Source of the DNA: Silicimonas sp. | GTDB lineage: Bacteria > Pseudomonadota > Alphaproteobacteria > Rhodobacterales > Rhodobacteraceae | Assembly (NCBI GenBank): GCA_013002465.1 | Contig: JABDJO010000037.1 | Location: 1-49,861, forward strand | Length of the DNA stretch: 49,861 bases | Direction: 5' to 3' | Shown: positions 8,547-20,811 of the stretch, piece by piece | Layout of the letters: every line of letters starts with the position of its first letter | Numbering within the stretch: the first letter of the stretch is position 1 | Made by a program: the position numbers and the translations under genes | The notes under the pieces: generated by a model | Seen by the model: only the letters and a program-made list of their open reading frames with translations | What the model was told of the DNA's origin: nothing | Database searches by the model: none

Positions 8547-9902
8547 ATGAGCAACACCCTGAACATCATCGGCGGCGGCCTTGCCGGATCGGAAGCAGCC
8601 TGGCAGGCGGCAGAACGCGGTCTCAAGGTGGTGCTGCACGAAATGCGCCCCAATGTCGAAACCTTTGCCCATAAATCGGGGCAACTGGCGGAAATGGTGT
8701 GCTCGAACTCGTTTCGCTCGGATGACGACGAACAGAACGCCGTCGGTCTTCTGCATTGGGAAATGCGCGCGGCCGGCGGACTTGTGATGGAAATGGGGGA
8801 TCGGCACAGGCTGCCCGCCGGTGGCGCTCTGGCTGTCGACCGCGAGGCCTTCGCCGCTGGCGTGACAGACCGGCTGACCGCCCACCCCAATGTGACAGTG
8901 ACAACCGGTGAAATCACCGAGTTGCCCGACACCGGGCATTGGATCATCGCCACGGGGCCTTTGACGTCCGGCGCCCTGGCCGAGGCCATTCGGCGCGAGA
9001 CCGGCGAAGACAGCCTTGCCTTTTTCGATGCCATCGCCCCCATTGTCTATGCCGATACCGTGGACATGTCGCTTGCCTGGGCCCAGTCGCGCTATGACAA
9101 GGGCGACACCGAAGAGGAACAAAAGGCCTATATCAACTGCCCGATGACCAAGCTTCAATACGAGGCATTCATCGACGCCTTGCTGGAGGCCGACAAGACC
9201 GAATTTCACGACGGCGAAACGGCCAAATACTTCGATGGTTGCCTGCCGATCGAGGTCATGGCCGAACGTGGCCGTGAAACCCTGCGCCATGGCCCGATGA
9301 AGCCCGTCGGCCTGACAAATCCCCATGCGCCGACCGAAAAGGCACACGCCATCGTGCAACTGCGCCGGGACAACAAGCTGGGCACGCTTTTGAACATCGT
9401 CGGCTTTCAGACAAAGATGAAGTACGGCGCGCAAACGGATGTCTTTCGCATGATCCCCGGGTTGCAGAACGCCAAGTTCGCCCGGCTCGGGGGCATTCAC
9501 CGCAACACCTTCCTGAACGCTCCCCGGCTTCTGGATGCCGACCTGCGGCTGAAAAGCGCGCCCCACATCCGATTTGCCGGCCAGATCACTGGGGTCGAGG
9601 GCTATGTGGAAAGTGCTGCCATGGGGCTATTGGCAGGCCGTCTGGCGGTGGCGGAACTGACCGGGACCACCCTGCCGCCCGTGCCGCAAACAACCGCCAT
9701 GGGCGCGCTGATCCATCACATCACCGGTGGTGCCGAAGCAAAGACCTTTCAGCCCATGAACGTGAACTTCGGGTTGTTCCCGCCAGTTGATGCCAAGGGC
9801 GGGCGCCGAGGCCGTCGCGACCGCTACAAGGCCTATACCGACCGCGCCAAGACCGACTGGACCAATTGGGTGTCGGAAGCGGGGATCGGCAACACCGCCT
9901 GA
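8547..9902 (+). CDS. trmFO: TrmFO, folate/FAD tRNA (uracil-54) methyltransferase
   Basis: 451-residue flavoprotein that makes ribothymidine (m5U54) in the T-loop of tRNAs, using methylenetetrahydrofolate as carbon donor and FADH2 as reductant. The N-terminal FAD-binding motif [11 protein letters not shown] (9-19) is followed by LHEMRP and by [12 protein letters not shown], both typical of Trm[16 protein letters not shown]-like sequence (here [18 protein letters not shown]) marks the C-terminal FAD contact. Length is normal for the family. Directly after the TGA stop lies the repeated element also found after lpxI and the cyclo-ligase gene. Confidence 0.96.
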   Translation: MSNTLNIIGGGLAGSEAAWQAAERGLKVVLHEMRPNVETFAHKSGQLAEMVCSNSFRSDDDEQNAVGLLHWEMRAAGGLVMEMGDRHRLPAGGALAVDREAFAAGVTDRLTAHPNVTVTTGEITELPDTGHWIIATGPLTSGALAEAIRRETGEDSLAFFDAIAPIVYADTVDMSLAWAQSRYDKGDTEEEQKAYINCPMTKLQYEAFIDALLEADKTEFHDGETAKYFDGCLPIEVMAERGRETLRHGPMKPVGLTNPHAPTEKAHAIVQLRRDNKLGTLLNIVGFQTKMKYGAQTDVFRMIPGLQNAKFARLGGIHRNTFLNAPRLLDADLRLKSAPHIRFAGQITGVEGYVESAAMGLLAGRLAVAELTGTTLPPVPQTTAMGALIHHITGGAEAKTFQPMNVNFGLFPPVDAKGGRRGRRDRYKAYTDRAKTDWTNWVSEAGIGNTA

Positions 9903-9925
9903 CCCTTCATCTTGCCAAAATATGC
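9903..9925 (+). repeat. post-stop element, copy 1
   Basis: Immediately after the trmFO TGA comes CCC and then TTCATCTTGCCAAAATATGC. Almost the same string follows the stop codons of lpxI (20788-20811, minus) and of the cyclo-ligase gene (39153-39176, minus). Position and orientation relative to the upstream gene are the same in all three, which suggests a 3'-end signal rather than a chance match. Function unknown. Confidence 0.65.
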
Positions 9926-9975
9926 ACTCATGCACCGCTGGCCAAGCCTGCAACCTTGGGTTAGCGTCCGGCCCC

Positions 9976-10590
9976 ATGTCAGATGATCCAAAAGACGGCC
10001 TCTGGACCGCACGCAGCCTTGAAGACACCCAAAAGCTCTATGCCGACTGGGCCGGAGACTATGACGCCGATGTTGCGAAATGGGGTTATGCCACCCCGGC
10101 CCGCGTTGCCATGGCGCTTCGGATTGCGGGGGCCAATGCCGACAAGCCCGTGCTGGACTATGGCTGCGGTACAGGGTTATCGGGCATGGCCCTGTCCGCC
10201 GTTGGTTTCGATGTCGTCGATGGCACGGATATTTCACCCGAAATGCTGACCCGGGCCGAGGCGCGGGGCACCTATCGGCAGGTCTGGCTCGGCCAACCCG
10301 GCACCCTTGGCCACATCAAGCCCGGCGATTATCCCCTGATCGTGGCCACCGGCGTTGTCAGCCTGGGCGCAGCACCCCCCAAAACGCTCGACATGCTGGT
10401 CACAGCCATGGCGCCCGGCAATCTTCTGGCATTTTCCTACAACGATGCGACGCTCGCCGACCGCCGCTATACCGACAAGCTTGACGTGATCTGTCTTGCG
10501 CCCGACATGGACCTTGTCTTCGAGGAACATGGCCCGCACCTGCCTGCAAAGGGCATCGAATCCACGGTCTATGTCCTGAAAAAGACGTGA
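9976..10590 (+). CDS. class I SAM-dependent methyltransferase
   Basis: 204-residue soluble protein with the Rossmann-like fold of class I methyltransferases. Motif I, VLDYGCGTG, lies at 59-67 and binds S-adenosylmethionine; the following acidic turn is VDGTDISPEML. An N-terminal YADWAGDYDADVAKWGY block is shared with a family of small-molecule or protein methyltransferases of unsettled substrate. The ATG at 9976 (MSDDPKD) is chosen; the frame is open further upstream but that part overlaps the trmFO end and the post-stop element. Its TGA overlaps the GTG of the GluQ-RS gene, so the two may work together, though no functional link is known. Confidence 0.85.
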   Translation: MSDDPKDGLWTARSLEDTQKLYADWAGDYDADVAKWGYATPARVAMALRIAGANADKPVLDYGCGTGLSGMALSAVGFDVVDGTDISPEMLTRAEARGTYRQVWLGQPGTLGHIKPGDYPLIVATGVVSLGAAPPKTLDMLVTAMAPGNLLAFSYNDATLADRRYTDKLDVICLAPDMDLVFEEHGPHLPAKGIESTVYVLKKT

Positions 10591-11453
10591 GAACCCGCTT
10601 CGCGCCCTCGCCCACCGGGCCCTTGCATCTGGGCCACGCCTATTCCGCCATCCTGGCCCACGACATGGCCCGCGCCCACCGGGGCGAATTTCTTGTCCGG
10701 ATCGAAGATATCGACACCACCCGGTCGCGCCCGGAGTGGGAAAACCTGATCTATGAAGACCTGAACTGGCTGGGGCTGTCCTGGGATGGCCCGGTGCTGC
10801 GGCAGTCCGAGCGCCAACAAGCCTATCGCGATACGCTGCAATGGCTCTGGGACCGCAATCTGGTGTTCGCCTGCACCTGCAGCCGCCGCGACGTGATCGA
10901 AGCGGCCACGGCGCCGAACGAAGGCACACCGCCCCAGGGTCCCGACGGCGTGATATATCCCGGAACCTGCCGGGCGCGAACGTCGGATGGGGGCAAGATC
11001 CCCATGCCCGAGGACGCGGCCCTTCGCCTCTCGATGTCCCAGACGGGTGTCGCGCTGCGCGATCACGGTATTCTTGACTTCGAAGAACTCGATACCCTAG
11101 GCAATTTGCCGACCCGCATCCGGTTCACAACCGATGAAGTGTCCCGCGAAATCGGAGACGTGGTCCTTGCCCGCCGCGACATGGGCACCTCGTACCATCT
11201 TTCGGTTGTCCTTGACGACGCACACCAGGGCATCACCCACGTGATCCGGGGTGAAGACCTGTTCGAAGCCACCAGGATCCACGTGCTTCTTCAACACCTT
11301 CTCGGCCTCAAGACGCCGGTCTATCATCATCACCGGCTGATCCGCGACGACCAGGGCAAGCGCCTTGCCAAACGCGACGACGCCCGCGCCATCCGCACTC
11401 ATCGCGAAGACGGCGCAAGCCCGGACGACATCCGGCGCATGGTCGGTCTTTGA
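10587..11453 (+). CDS. gluQ: glutamyl-Q tRNA(Asp) synthetase
   Basis: 288-residue truncated paralogue of glutamyl-tRNA synthetase, lacking the anticodon-binding domain. It attaches glutamate to the queuosine at position 34 of tRNA(Asp). The HIGH-like motif is HLGH (14-17) after FAPSPTGPLHLG, the zinc site is Cys96-x-Cys98 with Tyr124 and Cys128 (YPGTC), and the KMSKS counterpart is KRLAKRD near 255. The GTG start at 10587 overlaps the stop of the methyltransferase gene (GTGA). With trmFO, mnmA and miaA in the same window, this is one of four tRNA modification genes. Confidence 0.95.
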   Translation: MRTRFAPSPTGPLHLGHAYSAILAHDMARAHRGEFLVRIEDIDTTRSRPEWENLIYEDLNWLGLSWDGPVLRQSERQQAYRDTLQWLWDRNLVFACTCSRRDVIEAATAPNEGTPPQGPDGVIYPGTCRARTSDGGKIPMPEDAALRLSMSQTGVALRDHGILDFEELDTLGNLPTRIRFTTDEVSREIGDVVLARRDMGTSYHLSVVLDDAHQGITHVIRGEDLFEATRIHVLLQHLLGLKTPVYHHHRLIRDDQGKRLAKRDDARAIRTHREDGASPDDIRRMVGL

Positions 11454-11485
11454 CCTGTTTCTTTCTTGAATAGTTTGAGGGTGTT

Positions 11486-11500
11486 GGGGGCATAGCCCCC
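11486..11500. terminator. hairpin between convergent gluQ and hisI
   Basis: GGGGGC-ATA-GCCCCC forms a tight hairpin in the 55-base gap between the two convergent genes. It may act for both directions; there is no clear T-run. Confidence 0.45.
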
Positions 11501-11508
11501 TGCCCTGA

Positions 11509-11883
11509 TCAACGCGTGGTGAAAGCCTGTTCGGGCTTCATCAACTCGACCTCGGCGCCTTGTCTGACCGCCGTGTAAAAGCAACTCCTCCGGTCCGTGT
11601 GACAGGCCGGTCCTTCTTGGCGTACCACCAACAGCAGGCAGTCGCGATCACAATCCACGCGGAAATCGACCAGGGTCTGGGTATGGCCCGACGTCTCGCC
11701 CTTGACCCAGAACGCGGACCGGGAGCGCGACCAATAAGTCACGCGTTTGGTGGCCAGGGTGCGCATCACGGCCTGGGCATTCATCCAGGCCATCATCAGA
11801 ACGTCACCACTGGTTTCATCCTGGGCAATGGCCGGGATCAGGCCCTGTTCGTTGTACTTCAAGCTTGCAGGATCAAAGGCCAT
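11509..11883 (-). CDS. hisI: phosphoribosyl-AMP cyclohydrolase
   Basis: 124-residue enzyme of histidine biosynthesis that opens the adenine ring of phosphoribosyl-AMP to give ProFAR. The metal-binding features are all present: DCDRD at 77-81 and Cys94-His95 (ACH) with Cys101 in SCFY, plus the family strings MMAWMN and YWSRSRSAFWVKGETSGH. It is a stand-alone HisI, not fused to HisE. The ATG at 11883 gives the usual length. No other histidine pathway gene is nearby except the HisN-type phosphatase at 44.5-45.3 kb. Confidence 0.97.
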   Translation of the reverse strand: MAFDPASLKYNEQGLIPAIAQDETSGDVLMMAWMNAQAVMRTLATKRVTYWSRSRSAFWVKGETSGHTQTLVDFRVDCDRDCLLLVVRQEGPACHTDRRSCFYTAVRQGAEVELMKPEQAFTTR

Positions 11884-11947
11884 GGGCCAATCCTTTCAAT
11901 TCGATGGCAGTGCGCCTAGATGTAGGGGCCAGCGACAGGAAAACGCA

Positions 11948-12400
11948 ATGGCAGAAACCGATCTGATCAAGCTCTATTCGGGGCGTATTCTGGAACTGGC
12001 CGGGGATATTCCCCTGACCGACCGTCTTGACGCCCCCGACGCCACGGTGCGGAAGCGGTCACCGCTGTGCGGGTCGACCGTGACGGTGGATGTCAGTGTG
12101 ACAGACGGCCGCGTGTCGGCCTTTGGTCAGGACGTAAAGGCCTGCGCCCTTGGTCAGGCGGCGGCCTCGGTTCTGGGTGGTGTCGTCATTGGGCGAAGCC
12201 GTCAAGAACTTGAAACCGCTCGGGATCAGTTGCGTGACATGTTGATTGATAACGGCGCAATCCCCGATGCGCCCTTTGAAGGCTACAAGGTTCTTGAACC
12301 GGCGCGGGATTTCAGGAACCGCCATGCTTCGATCCAGTTGGCAATCGAGGCCACAGTTGAAGCCGTGGCCGAAGCTGAGGAGCGTTCAGCCTGCGCCTGA
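11948..12400 (+). CDS. IscU/NifU-N-like scaffold protein
   Basis: 150-residue protein of the NifU N-terminal/IscU family of Fe-S cluster assembly scaffolds. Cys41 (SPLCGS) and Cys66 (VKACALGQAAAS) match the first two cluster ligands. The third ligand of IscU, expected in the C-terminal helix, is replaced by Ala127 in NRHASIQLAIEA; a different cysteine, Cys149, lies at the extreme C-terminus (SACA). Relatives lacking the third cysteine are, as far as I recall, common in alphaproteobacteria, so this may be a divergent scaffold or have another role. I prefer the ATG at 11948 (MAETDLIKLY); the frame extends upstream antisense to hisI. The divergent neighbour is hisI. Confidence 0.85.
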   Translation: MAETDLIKLYSGRILELAGDIPLTDRLDAPDATVRKRSPLCGSTVTVDVSVTDGRVSAFGQDVKACALGQAAASVLGGVVIGRSRQELETARDQLRDMLIDNGAIPDAPFEGYKVLEPARDFRNRHASIQLAIEATVEAVAEAEERSACA

Positions 12401-12410
12401 CATTCTGACA

Positions 12411-12445
12411 AAAAAACCGCCGCGCATCCAAAAGGATGGCGGCGG
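12411..12445 (-). terminator. Rho-independent terminator, leftward
   Basis: CCGCCGC-g-CATCC (12417-12429) pairs with GGATG-GCGGCGG (12434-12445) around an AAAA loop. On the minus strand it is followed by TTTTTT (complement of 12411-12416), so it ends transcripts coming from the 39-residue ORF and recG side. It begins 10 bases after the stop of the IscU-like gene. Confidence 0.7.
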
Positions 12446-12572
12446 GAAGTGGCGTATCTGGCAGGGGGCCGGTCATGGGTTCGGGACGGAACCCAGCCTT
12501 GAGGGACAGTCAACGCATCGAATTTGGGACAGGATGCGAAACCGGCCGTCCAGACCGCAGGCAGTATGAATC

Positions 12573-12692
12573 CTAGAAAAATCCCGGCAACGAGAGACCG
12601 CCAAAAGCAATCACGACAAGGGCGGCGACACCGGCGAAATCACGCGGAAGCGTGGCGGCGTTGCGGGTAAATGTGTCTTTCAGCTCGTTCAT
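12573..12692 (-). CDS. 39-residue single-helix membrane protein
   Basis: Small ORF not explained by any larger gene. It starts MNELKDTFTRN and ends GLSLPGFF, with one hydrophobic helix from about residue 18 to 36 (DFAGVAALVVIAFGGLSL). The ATG at 12692 is preceded by AAGGAACC at good spacing, and a leftward terminator lies about 130 bases downstream. The ribosome site, the composition and the placement on its own support a real gene. The function is unknown; I place it in the inner membrane by the helix alone. Confidence 0.6.
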   Translation of the reverse strand: MNELKDTFTRNAATLPRDFAGVAALVVIAFGGLSLPGFF

Positions 12693-12821
12693 CTCAAAAA
12701 GGTTCCTTCTGGCGGGATCAGGCAGCGGGCGGGCTGCGGTGTTGCCAGATTGTTCTCAAATTTGAGGCGATCTGTAAAGAACTTTTTAGGAACATTCGTG
12801 AACAAAATGGCAGCACCTCGG

Positions 12822-17071
<4,250 letters not shown>

Positions 17072-17163
17072 TCAGGTGATCCATGGATAGGACCGGTCCC
17101 AACCACAGTCCAGCCCCGCAGGGGGGTGGACTGATCGTATCTTGGTGCTCAAATCGGTCAAAA

Positions 17164-17201
17164 TGTGAAAGCCGCCCTCGATTGCGCGAGCGGCGGCTTT
17201 C
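17164..17201 (-). terminator. ctrA terminator
   Basis: GAAAGCCGCC-CTCG (17167-17180) pairs with CGAG-GGCGGCTTTC (17187-17201, one bulged base) around a 6-base loop. Read leftward it is followed by ACATTTTGA, so it ends the ctrA transcript before ligA. Confidence 0.8.
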
Positions 17202-17229
17202 CAGTGAGGAGAAGGTTGGAGTGCCTGTA

Positions 17230-17946
17230 TTACGCCGAAGCGCGCACAGGTTCGGGGGGCATTTCCAGGGGTTCAGGATCACGCAAGACGTACCCCCTTC
17301 CCCATACGGTTTCGATATAGTTGTCACCGCTCGTGGCGACCGAGAGCTTTTTCCTCAACTTGCAGATGAAGACGTCTATGATCTTCAACTCCGGCTCGTC
17401 CATGCCGCCATAAAGATGGTTCAGAAACATCTCTTTTGTCAGCGTGGTGCCCTTTCGAAGCGAAAGAAGCTCAAGCATCTGGTATTCCTTGCCCGTCAGA
17501 TGCACGGCCTTGCCGTCAACTTCGACCGTTTTTGCATCCAGGTTGACCGACACCTTGCCTGTTTGAATTACCGATTGCGCGTGTCCCTTCGAGCGCCGGA
17601 TAATCGCGTGAATGCGCGCCACCAGTTCTTCGCGATGAAAGGGTTTGGTCAGATAATCGTCTGCACCGAATCCGAAACCCTTGATCTTGTTTTCTGTGTC
17701 ATCAGAACCCGTGAGGATCAAAATCGGGGTTTCGACCCGCGCCAATCGCAATTGACGCAAGACCTCGTGACCATCCATGTCGGGGAGGTCCAGATCGAGA
17801 AGAATCAGGTCGTAGTCGTATAATTTGGCAAGATCGACCCCCTCTTCACCCATATCAGTTGCGTAAACATTCAAATTGGCATGGGTCAGCATCAACTCGA
17901 TGCTACGAGACGTTGTCGGGTCATCTTCAACCAAGAGCACGCGCAT
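17230..17946 (-). CDS. ctrA: cell-cycle response regulator CtrA
   Basis: 238-residue OmpR-type response regulator. The receiver domain (1-~118) has the acidic pocket Glu7-Asp8-Asp9, the phosphorylated Asp51 in [10 protein letters not shown] and Lys104 region TKPFHREEL. The DNA-binding winged helix (about 125-230) carries the CtrA-typical [17 protein letters not shown] and [11 protein letters not shown]. In Caulobacter CtrA controls replication and division; in Rhodobacterales it is mainly tied to motility, gene transfer agents and related traits. The protein ends ASA, reminiscent of the C-terminal AA needed for proteolysis in Caulobacter. A CtrA-box-like site lies upstream and sciP lies 89 bases upstream on the same strand. 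Confidence 0.97.
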   Translation of the reverse strand: MRVLLVEDDPTTSRSIELMLTHANLNVYATDMGEEGVDLAKLYDYDLILLDLDLPDMDGHEVLRQLRLARVETPILILTGSDDTENKIKGFGFGADDYLTKPFHREELVARIHAIIRRSKGHAQSVIQTGKVSVNLDAKTVEVDGKAVHLTGKEYQMLELLSLRKGTTLTKEMFLNHLYGGMDEPELKIIDVFICKLRKKLSVATSGDNYIETVWGRGYVLRDPEPLEMPPEPVRASA

Positions 17947-17978
17947 ATTACTTCTCCGCAGTCTTTCCTACTCATCAC

Positions 17979-18010
17979 TTAATGCAGGTTATTGGTTAAC
18001 TGCCGGTTAC
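17979..18010 (-). promoter_or_regulatory. near-consensus CtrA box upstream of ctrA
   Basis: TTAA-N7-TTAC at 17996-18010 differs from the TTAA-N7-TTAA pattern by one base, and another TTAA half-site is at 17979-17982. Both lie in the 89-base gap between sciP and ctrA, 33-64 bases from the ctrA ATG. This fits autoregulation of ctrA, known in other alphaproteobacteria; binding here is inferred. Confidence 0.5.
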
Positions 18011-18035
18011 CATGCCAAACAAATAGCACCACACG

Positions 18036-18314
18036 CTATGGTTGTCTATAGCGCTGAATTGTTGTCGCTTTCAGGGCCACTTCGCCATGCTGCTCAACCG
18101 CAGCGTGCCAAGCGTTCAATTCCTCGTCGGACAATGAGTAGATTTCCAGCGCTTCCTCATGGGTTATCAGCCCCGCGGCGATGGCGCGCACGACGGCTGC
18201 CTTCCGGCTGGCCATCCAGCGACGGGTGTCTGCATCGGGCAAGTCGGCACGGGTCATAATAGTGCCGTCCGGCAGAGTGACCGCACGCGGTCCGTTGACT
18301 TTCTTCAGGTACAT
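18036..18314 (-). CDS. sciP: SciP-type CtrA inhibitor (DUF1153)
   Basis: 92-residue helix-turn-helix protein of the DUF1153 family, whose Caulobacter member SciP binds CtrA on promoters and blocks RNA polymerase recruitment. The start MYLKKVNGPRAVTLPDGT, then ADLPDADTRRWMASRKAAVV and LITHEEALEIYSLSDEEL, and the basic end IQRYRQP are all typical of the family. It lies directly upstream of ctrA on the same strand, so regulator and inhibitor may share a transcript or be controlled jointly. The ATG at 18314 gives the usual family length. Confidence 0.93.
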   Translation of the reverse strand: MYLKKVNGPRAVTLPDGTIMTRADLPDADTRRWMASRKAAVVRAIAAGLITHEEALEIYSLSDEELNAWHAAVEQHGEVALKATTIQRYRQP

Positions 18315-18390
18315 GGCATTTGCCGCAGATCAGGTCTCGTTCCTGGGGATACTGCCACCAAGGAGTTTAATCTTGGGTGAAGGTGGTGAC

Positions 18391-18418
18391 TTGCGACGCG
18401 GCGCATTTTTCCTATATT
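18391..18418 (+). promoter_or_regulatory. putative mnmA promoter
   Basis: TTGCGA (18391-18396) and TATATT (18413-18418) are separated by 16 bases and lie 32 bases before the mnmA ATG, a good sigma-70 type match. Confidence 0.55.
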
Positions 18419-18449
18419 CCAGCAATCTTTCTGAAAAGTGGTGACACTC

Positions 18450-19595
18450 ATGGCGCTCGACGGGGCAAAAGACCTCAACTCGCTTGGATTTCCGAAGGCG
18501 CCGTCCGAAACGCGCGTCGTCGTTGCCATGTCCGGCGGCGTGGACAGTTCTGTGGTGGCCGCAGAACTGGCGCGCGAAGGCTATGATGTCGTCGGAGTGA
18601 CCCTGCAGCTTTATGACCATGGTGCAGCCTTGGCCAAGAAGGGCGCCTGCTGCGCCGGCATCGATATTCACGACGCGCGCCGCGTGGCCGAAGAAATGAA
18701 CTTTCCACACTATGTCCTGGACTATGAGAATATTTTCCGCGACGCCGTCATCGACGAGTTTGCCGACAGCTATCTGGCGGGCGCTACTCCTGTGCCCTGC
18801 ATCCGCTGCAATGAAAGGGTGAAATTCAAGGATCTGCTGGAAACAGCGCGCGAACTTGACGCGGACTGCATGGCGACGGGCCATTACATTCAGCGCAAGG
18901 CCGGAGCAGTGGGACCCGAACTGCATATGGCGGCCGATCCAGCGCGCGACCAATCCTATTTCCTGTTTTCAACCACGCCCGAGCAATTGGCCTATCTCAG
19001 GTTTCCCCTTGGTCACCTGGTTTCAAAGGAAGAAACCAGGAAATTGGCAGAGGCGCACGGTCTTGGCGTTGCGGACAAACCCGATAGCCAGGACATCTGT
19101 TTCGTGCCGGGTGGAAACTATGCCGAAGTGATCGAAAAACTGCGCCCCGGCGCGGCTGAACCCGGGGATATCGTACATGTGGATGGCCGTGTGCTTGGCT
19201 CGCACCGGGGCGTTATTCATTACACGATCGGGCAGCGGCGCGGACTTGGGGTCGGTGGGCTGAAAGAACCGCTTTATGTCGTTAAACTTGACGTTGATGC
19301 GCGCCACGTGATTGTCGGACCCAAAGATCTTCTGGCCACGCATCAGGTTCCGGTCCGCGAAATCAACTGGCTTGGGGACACTCCCTTTGACAGCCGCGAT
19401 GCCTGGGAGCTTTCAGTCAAGATCCGCTCGACCAAACCCCCTGTCGAGGCCCGTGTCCGCCCGCTTTCGCCGACCGAGGCCATGGTGGAACTCGTCGCAC
19501 CCGAAGAAGGCGTGTCACCGGGCCAGGCCTGTGTTTTCTATGAAAGCGGTGGAACCAGGGTCTTTGGCGGCGGCTGGATCTGGCGCGGGGAATAG
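18450..19595 (+). CDS. mnmA: tRNA-specific 2-thiouridylase MnmA
   Basis: Enzyme that thiolates U34 of the tRNAs for Lys, Glu and Gln. The ATP PP-loop is SGGVDSS (28-34). The two catalytic cysteines are Cys120 (RCNERVKF) and Cys217 in [11 protein letters not shown], and the C-terminal domain has SPGQACVFY. Length is 381 residues from the ATG at 18450; GTG codons at 18438 and 18441 are alternative starts only slightly upstream. It is divergent from sciP and convergent with lpxB, with 18 bases between the stops. Confidence 0.96.
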   Translation: MALDGAKDLNSLGFPKAPSETRVVVAMSGGVDSSVVAAELAREGYDVVGVTLQLYDHGAALAKKGACCAGIDIHDARRVAEEMNFPHYVLDYENIFRDAVIDEFADSYLAGATPVPCIRCNERVKFKDLLETARELDADCMATGHYIQRKAGAVGPELHMAADPARDQSYFLFSTTPEQLAYLRFPLGHLVSKEETRKLAEAHGLGVADKPDSQDICFVPGGNYAEVIEKLRPGAAEPGDIVHVDGRVLGSHRGVIHYTIGQRRGLGVGGLKEPLYVVKLDVDARHVIVGPKDLLATHQVPVREINWLGDTPFDSRDAWELSVKIRSTKPPVEARVRPLSPTEAMVELVAPEEGVSPGQACVFYESGGTRVFGGGWIWRGE

Positions 19596-19613
19596 GACGC
19601 CCAACCTGGGAAC

Positions 19614-20777
19614 CTAGAGTTGCTTCAAGACCGACCGTGCGGCGCGCAAGCCCGGAGGGTCGCCGCCCCGGCCCAGTTTATCCATCGTCTCGGCCATGGC
19701 GGCGATTTGGGTTTGGCGCGCGGTGTCATCCTTCAACAGGTCAATCACGGCATCCGCAATCCTGTCCGGCTTGCACTTCGGGCCAAGAAACTCGGGCACG
19801 ACATTCTTCCCGACAATCAGGTTGACCAATGTCACCGTGTCGACCTTGACCATTCGGCTCATGATCTGCCAGGTCAGCCAGTTCATGTCATAGGCGATGA
19901 CCATCGGGGTTTCGGCGGCGGCAAGTTCCAGCGACACCGTACCCGAAGCGGCAAGGGCAATGCCAGCCGCGCGAAAGGCTGCGCGTTTTGTCATCGCCGC
20001 CTGTGGGTCGTTCCGTGGATCGAGTACGAGAGGCGTGCCGGGCCAGCCCTTGATCGCCTCCAGAACAGCAGAGGCCACGGGTGCTGCGGCGGGAACCACC
20101 ACGCGGGCGTCGGGCATTTTCGCCAGAACCGGGCGCAGCGCTTCGCCGAAGATAGGCGCCAGTCGTGCGACTTCGTTCCTTCTTGATCCCGGCAGGGCAA
20201 GGATCAGGGGGGCTTTGTCGATGCCATGGGATCTGCGAAACTGCCGGGCCTCTTCCAGGCTTGCGATTTCTTCGGCCACAACCGGGTGCCCGGTGAAGTC
20301 GCAACTCATCCCGGCGGCCTCCATCAGAGGTGGTTCGAAAGGCAAGAGCGCCAGAACATGGTCGATATGGCGCGCCATCTTTTCGGCACGGCCAGACCGC
20401 CAGGCCCAAACCGACGGCGCAACGTAGTGGATGGTCTTGATGGCCGGACGGGCCGTTTTGACCAGACGGGCAAGGCGCAGCGAGAAATCGGGTGAATCGA
20501 AGGTGATCAGCGCATCAGGTTGCCAATCCATGCAATCCTGGGCGGATTCCGACAACCGGCGGCGCAACTCGGGGTATTTGGGCAGCACTTCTGCCAGCCC
20601 CATGACGGACAAGTCGTCCATCGGGAACAGGCTTTCCATGCCTTCGGCCTGCATCAAGGGGCCCGCGACGCCCCTAAATTGGACATCGGGCGCACAGCTT
20701 TTCAAACCGGCCATCAGTGCTGCGCCAAGTTTGTCGCCCGATGGTTCGCCTGCCAGCAGATAGAGCTTCGGGCTCAC
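19614..20777 (-). CDS. lpxB: lipid-A-disaccharide synthase
   Basis: 387-residue glycosyltransferase (GT19) joining UDP-2,3-diacylglucosamine and lipid X to make the lipid A disaccharide at the inner-membrane surface. Visible family strings are LLAGEPSGDKLGA at the start, FRGVAGPLMQAEGM, APSVWAWRSGRAEKM, LALLPFEPPLM and LALPGSRRNEV, then ASGTVSLELAAAETPMVI. The start is the GTG at 20777 (VSPKLYLL), preceded by AAGGTG; the frame upstream overlaps lpxI and is not coding. It is the last gene of the envelope block, 34 bases after lpxI, with a post-stop element in the gap. Confidence 0.96.
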   Translation of the reverse strand: MSPKLYLLAGEPSGDKLGAALMAGLKSCAPDVQFRGVAGPLMQAEGMESLFPMDDLSVMGLAEVLPKYPELRRRLSESAQDCMDWQPDALITFDSPDFSLRLARLVKTARPAIKTIHYVAPSVWAWRSGRAEKMARHIDHVLALLPFEPPLMEAAGMSCDFTGHPVVAEEIASLEEARQFRRSHGIDKAPLILALPGSRRNEVARLAPIFGEALRPVLAKMPDARVVVPAAAPVASAVLEAIKGWPGTPLVLDPRNDPQAAMTKRAAFRAAGIALAASGTVSLELAAAETPMVIAYDMNWLTWQIMSRMVKVDTVTLVNLIVGKNVVPEFLGPKCKPDRIADAVIDLLKDDTARQTQIAAMAETMDKLGRGGDPPGLRAARSVLKQL

Positions 20778-20787
20778 GCTGCACCTT

Positions 20788-20811
20788 GCATATTTTTGGC
20801 AAGATGAAGGG
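20788..20811 (-). repeat. post-stop element, copy 2
   Basis: Directly after the lpxI TGA (read leftward): CCC, then TTCATCTTGCCAAAAATATG and C. It fills most of the 34-base lpxI-lpxB gap and abuts the AAGGTG ribosome site of lpxB, so it cannot be a simple end-of-operon terminator unless lpxB has its own promoter. Confidence 0.65.

Noticed and set aside
8448-9566. 372-codon open frame antisense to trmFO
   Set aside because: It mirrors the codon pattern of trmFO; no ribosome site, and the translation is rich in His/Gly/Gln without a family pattern.
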